This document shows, in pieces, positions 46,630-58,780 of a stretch of 64,000 nucleotides of DNA (position 1 is its first letter; every line of letters begins with the position of its first letter). The notes under the pieces are model-generated. The model was not told the origin of the DNA. It saw nothing but the letters and a program-made list of their open reading frames with translations, and searched no databases. The DNA is from Zasmidium citrigriseum (Eukaryota > Ascomycota > Dothideomycetes > Mycosphaerellales > Mycosphaerellaceae), in contig NHNW01000010.1 in the NCBI GenBank assembly GCA_002786025.1, forward strand, positions 895,720-959,719. Direction: 5' to 3'. The translations under genes were made by a program, and so were the position numbers.

Positions 46630-48602
46630 TATAGCGTTAGCTATCTCTACGGGATTAGCGTTAAAGGGATTAGCGTTAAAGAGGACTATAATCCTAATCT
46701 AATATATTAGATACTTAGGTTTACTCCCTTTAAGTAGTAGGAATAGTAGAAGTATCTTTTCTAGGCTATAACCCTATCGGTTAGATAGAGCTAGTCGAAT
46801 AGGAGCTTATAACTCGATATTAAAGTCCTTAAAAATAAAGCGCTATATATAGCTAGGTTTTATAGCCTAGGCGTCGAACGTCGCCTACTCGTCTAAGTAT
46901 AGTCGCTCGAGGAGCTTCGACTCGCGTTACGCCTTAGATATCTTCGCGATAACCTTATACTCGACGTCGTCGTAGAGTTCGTCTATATTATAACCGTCTA
47001 CTTTAGTAGCGTAGCCTTATTCTATAGTCTTAGTATTAGTCCCTACTACTATTATAGTAATAGGGACCTTCTAAATCTTAACCTTAAATATAATCTTCTT
47101 CTTCTTCGCCTTAGATACTAGTACTATAGGTACTAAGGACGTAGAAGGTACTAAAGACGAGTAAGACTCTACTATAGAGGGGATAGAAGAACCGCGATAG
47201 CTATTACTTAGGGGCCTTACTCTAGTATTCTTCTTCTTTTTAGGCCGTTAAAGGGGATTATATAATTTATATCCTATATAAGGGGTATTCCGTACGTAAG
47301 GCTTCTTCTTATTCTAATTTAGTATATCTTAGGCTCGCCCGCTAAAAAAGGAGTTAAAGCTAGCCTCTACGCTAGAAGGCGTCTAAGTCGGGGGTAGCGG
47401 TAGTAATAGTAGCGGCGGTAGCGGTAACGGTTATACTAGTAGGTCGTCTCCGCTAGGCGAGGAGGAGAGAAATATATCGTCTAGGTTAAAGGATAGGTTT
47501 ATTACTCCGTATATCCTATACGACGGTTTATTAGAGTCGTATTTAGTACGCTAACTAGTTACCTTCTCGTAGAATAGCGTCTAGAAGAGGATATCGTCGG
47601 GTATAATAAAGAGACTAAGGTCGTAATAATAATAGTCCGATATTATAATATAGTAATACTATAACGAAGAGATAGAGTTTAAGGTATTACTCTAGCTCGT
47701 ACGAATATATATATATAAAGGACTCTATTAATTTATAAGGGCTCGCCTACTATAGCGAATATTACGACTATATAATCGCGAGGTTATAACTCGTACTAAT
47801 TAGAGGGTATAAACTCTCGAAGGATACCGCTAGCGTTAAGAAAGGTAGTAGCTTAATTACGGAGGTAGGAGTATATATAAACGTATAACCTCTTAAGCCT
47901 ATCCTCGTCGCTAGGCTTACCCCTATAGAATAATAACGGTAGGCTAGCTACCTATAATCTCCTTTCGTACTACTAAAGCGTCTCTAGCGGTAGATATACC
48001 TCGAGATCTATAGTTAGAGATTAGCGTCTATATAATAATACGACGTAAACGTAGCTAATCGGCGGTAGGGAAGAGGCGAGACTAAGCGAAACGGTAAGGG
48101 CGGGTTATAATTCGCCTTAGTATCGATAATATAATTTAAAATTAGCGTATACCCTAACTAGCGAGCTAGTTATAACCGTTAGAACTTATAAAGAGGGAGA
48201 TCGAAAGTAGTACGTACTAAATATCCGTATCCTAGCTATCTATTACTAGACGACTAGGTCTTTAACGTCGATTTTCCTCCTATAGAACTAAGTGCCTTCT
48301 AGCTCTAGATAGTCGTATAGGATAGTTAGTATTCCTAACGGGCCTTTACTTTCCTCGTCCTATTTATAGATACTATACTTATTCTAGCTATTAACGTACT
48401 CCCGTATAATATATCGAAGGACGGGTATATATATAGTTAACTATACGACTCGATAGGCCTTAAGAGCTCCGTTATATTCGTTAGTAGTAACTATCTTATC
48501 CTAGTACTCCCTCTATTAGTTAATTATAGATTTTACTATCTTACTCTACTAGTACTCGATCGTTTAATTACCCTTACTCGAAGTATACTAGAAATAGTCG
48601 TC
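46630..48602 (-). pseudogene. Degenerate coding tracts on the minus strand, not recognised
   Basis: Two stretches, about 48602-47540 and 47110-46630, read as protein-like sequence interrupted only by TAA and TAG, all explainable by CpA-to-TpA changes. Visible pieces include KGPLGILTILYDYLELEGT, PLLFYRGKPSDEDRLKRL and VDGYNIDELYDDVEYKVIA. The tracts are in different frames, so introns or indels lie between. They might belong to the same gene as the Asp-Ile-Lys repeat near 45.9 kb. I see no reverse transcriptase, integrase, transposase or other known domain. Either an unknown transposon protein or a duplicated host gene caught by RIP would fit. Confidence 0.45.
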
Positions 48603-50020
48603 GAAAGTTAGCTCGACTTCTTCTATAAGCTCGCGTAGTTAAAGATAGGCGTCTACTAGTATTAGTATCTCTACGCCTTAGTTAGATCTTATAATCTAAG
48701 GTATATATCTAGTATTATAGGCGGTAAGTATATAGTATACGAATATCGAGAACTTTATCTTAGCGAGGTAGCCGATATAATACTAGAGAATCTTTCGTAA
48801 ATATACGTCGATATAAGCGTAGATCGTAATACTAAAGTATAGATAGATCTTATAAAAGGTATCGATCGAGCCTATATAGCCTACGCCTTTAGCTTATAGC
48901 CGTATACTACGAGGACGACGACGTTTTCTAGGGCGCTATACTATAAATTTATCTCTTACCTTCTATCTTACTAATCTATAGATACGATCTCTTCTAATAA
49001 GATACTATTTCCGTCAAATAGTAGTAGTAAGCTCGCGATATCTAATATCCTACTTTATACTATAGCCGAGAATATAATCTAACGCTTTATTAATAGTAGC
49101 GTCTATTTCTTCTAGGTCGTCTTAGTAAGTATATCGTCGATAGAAGCCTATCTCGCGACGATACTAGGCTAGCTAGTATTTTAATATCTCGAATCCGTCT
49201 AGTTAAAGTATCTTTACTATCTTTTCGTCTTTAATCTATATTTCCTAGAATAGATCTATTATCCTAGTATCTAATTTATCCTCCGTATAATCCCTTTACC
49301 TTCGAGGGTATATTAAAACCCCCTATTCCTATAATCGACGAGTAAACGTCCGCGGTAAAATCGGAATACAAGCCTCTCGCTCGATATCGATTTATACCTA
49401 TTCGATAGTATTACTAGTATAAAGTCTAAGTTCGATTTCGATACGCTAGTCGTTAAGGTTTACTCGCGAGCGAGGTATATTATCGTAGTAGGCTAGTCGT
49501 AGTAGTAACGGTCTTTAATAGAAGAGGATAACGTTAGAATAGAAGTAAAGGGATAGCGGTTATCGAGTCTTCGTAATTACCTTAGTAATAGCGACTTCTT
49601 TTACGAAGTAGTACTAGCGAGTATATATCGATTAGCCGAAGGACGAACGACGCTAGTATATATATAAAAAATTATTCTTTTACGAAGTATTCCTATAGAT
49701 ACCTATTAGCGCTCGTTCTAACGGCCTAATAAGTAGATTTAATACGTATATATCCTACTAGAAGGTATTTAACTAGAGTAATTATATATACCCTATCCTC
49801 GCTACTAACGGTAGAAGGATATACGATCGATATCTATTATAGGTAGGTACTAGGAAGGTATTATAAGCTTAGGGGACTATAGTTATATTACGAAGTATAA
49901 TTCTTACTACGTAACGTAATTACTTCTCTAAAACTTCCGTATAACTTCCCGCTACTACCCTTACTTTAATACTAATATTAATAAATAACATTAAAGCTAT
50001 CTCTCTATTAGAGCGCCTCT

Positions 50021-50059
50021 ATTCCTTTACGAAGTAGCTAGCGTACTTCGTAATAGAAT
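50021..50059. repeat. Palindrome with the common core
   Basis: Arms ATTCCTTTACGAAGTA (50021-50036) and TACTTCGTAATAGAAT (50044-50059) match at 14 of 16 positions. Flanking bases recur around 50140-50166 and 57006-57070, so this palindrome belongs to a larger tandem unit. Confidence 0.8.
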
Positions 50060-50176
50060 AGATAAACTCTACTACTAAGTCCCTCTATTATTACCGAGTC
50101 TATAGCCGCTAATTCCTTCTTATAATATACTCCTCTCGATTAGAGCGTATAAATTCCTTTATAAGGCGACGTATAC

Positions 50177-50360
50177 TATAACGGGCCTAGCTTAGACTCT
50201 ACGTAAGTAATACGCTATTACGTAACTCGCGGCTTAGCCTACGCCGTATAGTCGGCTTAGTACCTACTTACCTATAACTAACTCGCCTTCCTAGCTACCT
50301 CTTAGATAGATTCGTCGAATATTTAACTATTACGCTATACCCTATTATCGGCCTCTTATA
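50177..50360 (+). repeat. 5' LTR
   Basis: 184 bp, identical in length to the 3' LTR and differing at ten bases that form five CG/TA pairs. Confidence 0.93.
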
Positions 50361-51639
50361 CTATATTCGACTAACCTAACGAGCGCTCTTTTTAAAGACG
50401 CCTTCTATTACTACTTCCGCTAGTCCCTCGCGGTAGTAATCTATCCTCGATACTATCTAGCGTATTAACTACGCGAGTGTCCTCGAAGTCGTAGATCCGA
50501 CTTCTCGAGCCGCTAGTAGGCTCTATCGTAAGACGCGACTCCCCGTAAGACGCGGCGTAGGTTAAGAGTACCTCTTACTATCTTATTATGTCTTTAGACG
50601 AGATACGAGTCTAGTACCTAGTCCTCCCTTATCGCGTTACCTACGACTCCCTCTTCCTTAACTATCCTATAGTCTAAGATACCTAGGAGACCCTACGTAT
50701 AGATAATATAGAGCTAGACCTATTCGCTAAGTACGCCGCTAAGTAGTAGAATATTCTCGAAATAGTACTAGAGAACTCGACGGTATTAGAGACGCTAAGT
50801 ACCCTTAATATTCTTACGCGACTAGGACTAGACGATATTAACGAAGTTATACGTAAAGTAGCTATCGACTTCGAAGATAACGGAGCTCTTAATACCCTCC
50901 GTATACCCCTTAATACGCTACGAGACCTTACGGCTACCTAGTTCCTTTACTACGTATAGGTAATACTAAGTTATTACTAACGTAGATCTACTTTATACTT
51001 CGTAAGGTAGAATAGACGTATAGGGATGTAGTCGTAGACTATAATGCCCTCCTTAAGGCGAATAAGGTAAATAAGAAGAAGTTAGAGTAGGTACTCGAGG
51101 AAATAAAGAAATATAAGGGGCTTTATAAATATATAGACGGTAAGAAGAAGTAGTAGTAGAAGTACTATAGGGAAGTAGAAGTAGCGAAAGATACGCTAAA
51201 GAACTAGATAGAAAACGTCGAGGTAGAGCGCGACTCCCTTATATAGTAACTATCTAACGCTATAAAGCAACTCTCTAAGGATATAGGCTATAGACGTCCT
51301 ACTAATCGCTAGCTACCTCGTCCTTAGCGCTCCGAGTTCTCCTTATTACTCGAGCGCCGCTAGAACGGAGCGCCGCCGCCGCCGCTAGCCTCTCGCCGCC
51401 GCCGCGCCTCGAAGGCTCGAAGTAACCTAGATAGCGAGCTATTCGATTCCTCTAACTCTTCTAACGACGATCGCTATAAGGGTACTAAGAACTCGAAGAA
51501 CGCTAAGAAGGTTAAGAAGAGTAAGAGTAATAGTATCGAGTTATCCGACTCTAAGGATACTAGGGATGTAGCTATATACGACCTAACCCTATACGAAGGT
51601 ATTAAGACGAGCTAAGACGTAAAGGATCCTAAGCCCTTC

Positions 51640-52480
51640 TCTAGCGATAGTAGTAAGGGGCCGTTATTCGATAAGTAGATAGATAAGTTAGGTAATAAGC
51701 TTAATGTTACTCGGTTCTATAACGTACTCGCGGCTCTTAACTATATCCTCTCTATAACGACTAGTACTACGTATAGTACTATTAAGGGTAAGATATTACT
51801 AACCCTACGCCTAAGAAAGACCTACGAGTTAGAAGACGACTACTTCTAGTCTACTCGTAAGTATCTAGACTATCTCGCCGACTATTTCGCTACCTTCGAC
51901 CTAATAGGCGATACCTAGTACTAGATAAACTAGCTCTCGATAGCACCTAACGAGAAGTTCTCCGAATTCTACCCTAAACTCTAGAAGATTAACTTACTCC
52001 TTCCGAAACTAAAGGGTTCTTAAGGCGATAAGATAGAGGTTAATAAGCTCTATACTAAATTAAGCTATAAGTATAAGAATAGTATCTACCTTTAATAGCG
52101 CGATACCCCTAAGCAACTTATCGAACTCTACTAGCGCTACTAGTAGGAGTCTACTATCCTTAAAGACCTCTACCCTAAGCTATAGAAGGACTCTAAGAAG
52201 GATAGTAATAAGGGTTCTAGTTCTAGATTAGGCTCTAGAGGTTAGAAGAACTAAGGCACTAATAATAATAATAGTAACCTTAAGCTATAGTACGAACGCC
52301 TAGCTAAGTTCTATAACCTACCTCGTATAACTCTAGAGCTAAAGGCCTAGCTCGAGAAGGAGGGTCGCTATAAGCGCTACCGTAAACTAGGCTATAGTCT
52401 AGACGACGCCTCTTATCTATTAATCGGATACTAGAAGCTCCCTTTCTTTAAGAAGGAGCTAGCCGCGGCCGCTATAACTC
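51640..52480 (+). pseudogene. Degenerate gag
   Basis: A protein-like tract with recurring TAG/TAA contains NKLNVTRFYNVLAALNYIL, KYLDYLADYFATFDLIGD and an Asn/Lys/Ser-rich tail, fitting the capsid region of fungal Ty3/Gypsy elements. The zinc knuckle is not visible, perhaps because TGY cysteine codons were mutated. Confidence 0.65.
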
Positions 52481-53419
52481 TATAGGCACTTACTCTAACT
52501 ATCGAGGATACGGGAAATACCTAGACTACTACCTAAGCGTAATAGATAGTAGTCCTTCGGGTATGTCTATAGAACGAGTATATACCTCTTCTCTTTTTAT
52601 AGACTAAGACTATAAAGCCCCTAATATCGACGAACACTTCGTCGTTAATAGTCTAGCTAACGGTATTAATATAAGCGTTTTCCTTAACGACGGCTATACT
52701 ATTTCTTATATTAATACACCCTTTACGTAAACTAATAACCTTAAACTATATCCTTTAAAGAAGCCCTTATCGCTAGGGCTCGCTAACCTATCTATAGCTA
52801 GTAGTACTATTACCTATACTACTAACGTATACCTAGTAATCGATAGGATTAGGCACTATAAAATAGTCCGTTATTTCGTTACTAACCTCTTATACGACAT
52901 CGTCCTTAGCCGTAACTAGTATAGAAAGTACTAGCCGCTTAAAGATTAGGCTTAGAACCGCCTTACTTTTAACTATTAGGGTTACTACGGACATTCTCTC
53001 TATAAGGACGTTACGGTACTAGCGGTTACTAGCGCGCGACCTCTTCCTTTTATATAGCGATTCTCTTAACGATATACTACCTATAGGCTACCCCTACGAT
53101 TATTACCGATAGAGGAGATAGAGATCGAGGAGGTAGGAGCCTAAGTATTTAGTATATATACTCTCTAACCTAGCGCGGAAGTATACGTATACTAGATTAG
53201 AGCGCCGTTACTACTAGCGATTCGCCTTTAGAGCGTAGATCTAATATATGCTTATGCCTTACATCTAGATAATATAGCTAAGTTTATAAAGGGCAAAGAC
53301 GTTAAGGAAGACGTACTTACTCGCCTACTAGAAGAATATCGCGCCTAGGTAGACGTTTAGTCGTAGTAAGATGCCGACAAACTCCCCTCTTACCGACCTA
53401 CCGACTATAAGATCTATTT

Positions 53420-54000
53420 AAAAGATAGTAAGTTACCGCCCTATTAGAAGCTACGTCTAATAGGCGCCGTAGAGAACGAAGTAATTAAGAAATAGATAGA
53501 CGACTAGTTAGCTAAGGGTAACATCTAGCTAAGTACGTCGTCTATAGTAGCCTAGGTCCTTATCGTTACTAAGCTAGGTAGTAGTCTACGTGTTTATTAA
53601 GATTTTAGAGTACTTAACGAGCTTACTATTAAAAGCCGTTACCCTATCCCGCTAATATAGGATACTCTAAACCGCATCGCCTATAAGAAGTAGTATATAA
53701 AGTTAAACGTAATCGTAGCGTTTAATAGGATTAGAATCGTAGAAGGCGATAAGTAGAAGATAGCCTTTACTATAAGGTACGGCTAGTTCGAGTACCTCGT
53801 TATGCCCTTTAGCCTATATAACGCGCTAGGTACTTTCTAGTCCTACATTAACGACGCTCTAAGAGAATACCTCGATAACTTCGTATTAGCCTATCTAGAC
53901 GATTTGTTAATCTTTAGTAATACGTATAAGGAATACGTCGAATACGTCCGTAAGGTGCTAGACTATCTCCGATTAGTAGGATTATAGCTCGATATTAATA
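53420..54000 (+). pseudogene. Degenerate reverse transcriptase domain
   Basis: The catalytic YLDD box is intact at 53892-53903, within [18 protein letters not shown]. Upstream are SRYPIPLIQDTLNRI and a MPFSLYNALGTFQ segment, and downstream the LDINKYEF stretch, all in the Ty3/Gypsy order. Stops at Gln and Trp positions interrupt it. Confidence 0.9.
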
Positions 54001-54299
54001 AATACGAATTCTACGTATAAGAAACTAAATACCTTAGCCTTATTATTAGTACCGACGGTATACGTATAGATCCTATAAAGATCGCCGCTATTAAGGTATA
54101 GGAAACGCTACGTACCGTTAAAGAAGTACTTATATTCCTCGGCTTCGCTAACTTCTACTAGCGCTTTATAAAATTATTCTCCCGTATAGCCCTACTACTT
54201 ATATAGCTTACCCGTAAGACTAACGGTAGTAAGCTAGTTACTTAGCGATAGTCTAGAGTATACTTAGTAGTATTCGAGTAGTTGAAAGCCGCTTTCTCT

Positions 54300-54720
54300 A
54301 GCGAGACTATATTAGCCTATTTCGTACTAGGCCGAGAAACGATCCTTAAGACTAATACCTCTAACTTCGTTATAGTAGCCGTCTTATCCTAACGCGACGA
54401 TAACGAAGTCCTCTAGCTAGTTATATACATGTCTAAGAAGATGTCTCCGTAGGAGTATAACTATAATATCTACGATAAGGAACTTCTCGCTATCGTTTAG
54501 GCTTTCGAGGAGTAGAGGCCCGAGCTAATAGCGTACTACTACGATATAGATATAGATAAAGCTATAACTAACTTCGAGTACATCCCCGACGATAAAGGTC
54601 GGCTAGTCTTAGTCTTCTTAGATTATAAGAACCTCGAGTACTTTATAACTAGTAAGTAGCTAAACTAGCGACAAGCCCGCTAGGTAGAGTTCCTCTCGTA
54701 GTTTTATTTTAAGATCGTTT
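54300..54720 (+). pseudogene. Degenerate RNase H domain
   Basis: TNTSNFVIVAVLSQ-like wording stands where these elements have D-A-S-N-x-A-x-G-A-V-L-S-Q, followed by YDKELLAIV with the second acidic residue and the later F-x-S-Q-F-Y-F-K-I-V-Y segment. Most differences are those expected from G-to-A and C-to-T change. Confidence 0.8.
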
Positions 54721-55059
54721 ACTAGCTAGGTATATAAGGCATAAAGCCGGATAGCCTTACTAGACGCCCTTAGGATAAGCTAATAGCTAGCGACCCCCGA
54801 CTAACTTAATAGAATCGTATCCTTCTACTACCTAGTAGGTTCCTTAACCTAAGCTCTAGTTTCGTATAGCTCTCCGTAGATAATCCCTTATTAACTAAGA
54901 TTCGTACCGTATACGCTAACCCCTTAGTCCTAGAAGCTATCTATTAGATCTAGAGTAGATAACCTATAAAGCTTCTACGAATAAATAAAGTCGATAACCG
55001 CGATACTCGCGTCGTCGATAGTCTTATCTACGTTAAGAATCGCTATAGGCTATACGCCT

Positions 55060-56010
55060 TATATATTCCGCTAGACGAGGATCTCTAGCGCTATATTACT
55101 AAGGTATGTTACGAATCTCTAGCTTATAGGTACGCTAGCTAGGCAAAGATACTAGATATTATATAACGCGATTTCTCCTAGCCTAGTATCTCTTAAACTA
55201 TATAATAGGCCGTCCGTACTTACTATAACTATCTCTCGAATAAACCTTTAAACGACGTTAAGACCGCACTACTATAGTTACTACCTATACCCTTCTAGCT
55301 CTAGGACGATATCGCTATAGACTTCGTAGTTAGCCTACCTCTAAGTAAGTCGTCGTTAGACGGCCGAGAATATACTAATATTCTTACTATTACTAACCGG
55401 ATAGGTAAGGGGGTAGAACTCGTTATAGTCTAATCTATAGAAGCCGAGTATATCGCTTATACTTTCGTTAATAGGTACTATAGGTACTACGGCCTACTAC
55501 TAAATATTATTAGTAATCGAGGGACATAATAGATCTCCGCCTTCTAGACTCGGTTAACATAGCTACTTAGTATCGATTATCGCCTATCTATAGCTTTTTA
55601 CCCGTAGATAGATAGGTAAGCCGAGAATACTAATAAGGAAATAGAGCGTTACTTACGCGCCTATATCGCTTATACTTAGGATAACTAGATAGACTAGCTA
55701 CCGCTTTACTAGGTAGCTCGTAATAATTACGTCTATAAATCTACTAGCGTCTTACTAGTCTTCGCTAAAACGGTACGTAACCTCCGTACTAGTATTAATA
55801 CCTTACTAGTATAGCTCTTACCTTTACCTTAGCGCCTCTTCGTAGCCGTAGCCGATTATTTTGCTAAGCGTATATAAGACATTTAAGCCTTCCTTAGATT
55901 ATAACTTTAACTAGTATAGTAGACGTAGGTAGACTATACTAACGTCTATAGAGCCGCGCCTCCGTCCTATTAAGTTAGTAACTAAGTCTATATTAGTACT
56001 AAGAACTAGT
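55060..56010 (+). pseudogene. Degenerate integrase domain
   Basis: A zinc-finger-like N-terminal part is followed by DDIAIDFVVSLPLSKS with the first catalytic Asp, a second acidic region near SNRGT, and AENTNKEIERYL with the Glu. The spacing fits the D,D-35-E core. His and Cys codons of the zinc site have become Tyr codons, the expected result of RIP on CAY and TGY. Confidence 0.85.
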
Positions 56011-56229
56011 TAACTATACGACTATCTAAGAAGCTTAATATTAAGTAGTACGGATCTATCGCTATTACTAAAGTCCTAAATAGCGTATATAAAGTCGACC
56101 TTAACCTAGCGTCCGTTAGTATCTATAACGTTTTTAACGCTAACTACCTACGCCTCTACCTAGTTAGCGTCGACGAGGGTACCTAACTACTACCTATCGA
56201 AGTAACGAATAAATCTAGTAGACGTGTAG

Positions 56230-56330
56230 ACGATTACTAGTATATAGAGCGTATCTTAGACTCTAGAAAGAGGGGTAAAGGTATATAATATCTAGTTAAG
56301 TAGCGAGGGTATTTAGATAGCTAGGCGACT
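56230..56330 (+). pseudogene. Degenerate chromodomain at the end of pol
   Basis: YIERILDSRKRGKG, then YLVK, a TAG where the aromatic-cage Trp is expected, and RGY: the core of a chromodomain. In chromoviruses it directs integration to modified histones. Confidence 0.75.
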
Positions 56331-56801
56331 TAGGAGCCTACTTAGCGCGTATTTAAAGACACGCTAGAGGTAGTAGTAGATTTCTACTCTAACTATCTAG
56401 AGAAGCCTATTAATACTAACTTCCGCCCGCTAGCTAGGTAGATACCTTATAAGCCTCTCGAGGAACTTAATAGTTCGAAGGAGCTAGCGGCTACTACTAC
56501 CGTATTTATAGTCGCCGCTAGCTACTACCTAGTTAAGCTAGTACTAGGTAGCGCGTAATAGTAGACTATTTCTCGGACTTATAGTACTAGTCGCTTAACC
56601 TCTAGCGAGATAGATAATACCCTAATACTAGCTAAGGCTACTAGCCCGCTAGTATAGTAGGATCTAGCGCTTATAACGCTAAAGGGTAGCGTAGACGGTA
56701 ATAACGCTACTACCTTATACGACGACGACGACTACCTCTTCGCTCGCGTAATACTCGCTACTTAAGGTTATAGTTTACGATTATAGAGGACTATACCGCC
56801 T

Positions 56802-56812
56802 AGAGGGGGGGG
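56802..56812 (+). other. Polypurine tract
   Basis: AGAGGGGGGGG directly precedes the 3' LTR, the expected plus-strand primer. It contains no CpA/TpG and so has survived RIP. Confidence 0.8.
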
Positions 56813-56815
56813 TAG

Positions 56816-56999
56816 TATAACGGGCCTAGCTTAGACTCTACGTAAGTAATACGCTATTACGTAACTCGCGGCTCGGCCCGCGCCGTATAGTTAGCTTAGT
56901 ACCCGCTTACCTATAACTAACTCGCCTTCCTAGCTACCTCTTAGATAGATTCGTCGAATATTTAACTATTACGCTATACCCTATTATTAGCCTCTTATA
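56816..56999 (+). repeat. 3' LTR
   Basis: 184 bp, the partner of 50177-50360, with 174 identical positions. Confidence 0.93.
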
Positions 57000-58206
57000 T
57001 ATATACTTCGTAAAAGAATAGATAACCTTCGCCGCTAAGTCCCTTACCGCCGAGTCCCTCTATTAGCGCCGAGTCCCTCTATTACTAAGTCCTTCCTACT
57101 AGTCTAGATATCGTAGAAGAGGAGGTTTACGCTTAAAGAGGAGGTTTATTTAGCTACTTAGTATAATAGCTACTTTATAGAGGAATTCCTTACCTCTACT
57201 ATTATAGTTATATACTTATCGACTAGGCTAAGGCTAGGGAAATATATATAGTACTACTATCTATTATTACTAGGTAAGACACTAAAGTATATACTAAAGT
57301 AAGTAGACGGGCGGAACGGGAACCTTATATATAGGCTATAAGGATATAGGGATCTAAGGTTTAGTATAAGATCCTCTTCTCTACTAGGTATTATATCGAC
57401 TAGCTAGAGCTAGGAAATAATACCCTTCGCCGTAATAAGCTAGTAACCGAAGCTAGAGGCTAAGAAGGGTAGTATAGATTATTAGTATATCGTAGAGGAT
57501 AAGGTTTAGTAGTATTCTTATAAGTAAGTAAAGTACTAATCTTATTAACTACGAGTATTAGTTCCGTAAGTAAACCGATACCTTATAGGGGACCTTCGAG
57601 CTATATAGTAATATAGAGGTATAAAAGGGCTAAGGGATATACGGCGCTAGTTATTAATAACTAGAAGTAACTTAAGACTAAAGTCTTAAGAGTCTAATCT
57701 TACGAGCCTTAGGTATCTTAAGGGATAAGCCTAAGAGTTAGAACTCTATAACCGATAGTATTAGATAACGACTAATATATAACGCCTCTTTTATAGCCGA
57801 GTAAGACCGTAGGTAGTAAATAGTGCCTCTCGTAATAATAGTACGGATAGTTTAACGCCTTAATACTAGAGTACTATTATAATAGGCGGAGCGTAGCTAG
57901 TAAGTATCGTAAGTAGTAACTAATATAGCTAAAGGTAGGTAACCCGAAAGCGACTCGTAGGTAGGTACTAGTACTCTATTAACGACTTAATAGACTCGGA
58001 CAGACTAAGTAAAAGAAGGATAGTAATACTATTATAGTTAGCGGCGCCTACTAATCTACTAGAATCTTATCGATTCTAGTACTAGATAGGAGGATATATT
58101 ACGCTATAGCTAGCGGCTAACTAAATAATAAGGATAAGGTATAAAGCCGACTAAGTAGAATCTTATCGATTCCGGATAGATAGTAATAGTACTAAGTAAA
58201 GGAAGC

Positions 58207-58376
58207 GAAGCGGTCTAGCGATATCTACCTTTCCTAACCTCTACTAAAGTAGAGTAGTCTAGCGTCTATTACCTTTCTAGCCTTTATAGACGAAGCGGTC
58301 TAGTAGTCTTCGCCTTTCTAACCTCTACTAAAGTAGAGTAGTCTAGCGTCTACTACCTTCTAGCCTTCGTAAATAC
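58207..58376. repeat. 85-bp direct tandem duplication
   Basis: Two units starting GAAGCGGTCTAG at 58207 and 58292; the part CTACTAAAGTAGAGTAG is identical in both and itself contains a short inverted repeat. Confidence 0.75.
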
Positions 58377-58741
58377 TACTAGCCTATAGGTACTCGGTTA
58401 TTTAATAAGGTAGATAGTAGCTAGCCTACCGCTCGGTTTAATATCGTAAAGCTAGACGGAAACTAATACCCTTTAGCTATTACTACTACGTTAATAAGGC
58501 GGGTAGTAACTAGGTTATCGTCCTACGCTAGTAGGTATTAGAGGTTAATAAAAGGAAGAAGAAGGAAGAGCGCGAGTAATAAAGTTTTAAGCTCGCGTAG
58601 GTAGCGACGAAATATAACGTTAGCGTAGGTAAGGTAAGGTATTTAATAGTAATAGATATCTATATAAATAGCTAGAGTTTACGGAGTTTAGACTTAGGCG
58701 TTTTTAAGAAAGAGCTAGAGGTAGGAAAGGATAATATAGCT

Positions 58742-58780
58742 ATTCTTCTACGAAGTAGTAGCTTTACTTCGTAAAAGAAT
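58742..58780. repeat. Palindrome with the common core
   Basis: Arms ATTCTTCTACGAAGTA (58742-58757) and TACTTCGTAAAAGAAT (58765-58780) match at 15 of 16 positions with a 7-base loop. Confidence 0.85.

Larger units (their letters stand above)
50177..56999 (+). mobile_element. Ty3/Gypsy chromodomain LTR retrotransposon, RIP-inactivated
   Basis: The element is 6.8 kb and has 184-bp LTRs, a polypurine tract, gag and pol remnants in the order gag, protease, reverse transcriptase, RNase H, integrase, chromodomain, the order of Ty3/Gypsy chromoviruses. The LTRs begin TATAACGGG, presumably TGTAACGGG before RIP. It is flanked by a 5-bp duplication: TATAC at 50172-50176 and TATAT at 57000-57004; the last base of the second copy precedes A, so C-to-T by RIP explains the mismatch. 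Every coding domain contains many TAA/TAG, so the copy is dead. I see no clear tRNA primer site after the 5' LTR. Confidence 0.92.

Noticed and set aside
42478..50176. Centromere or telomere
   Set aside because: No TTAGGG array is seen, and an interstitial RIP block with a dead retrotransposon explains the data; centromere identity cannot be judged from sequence.
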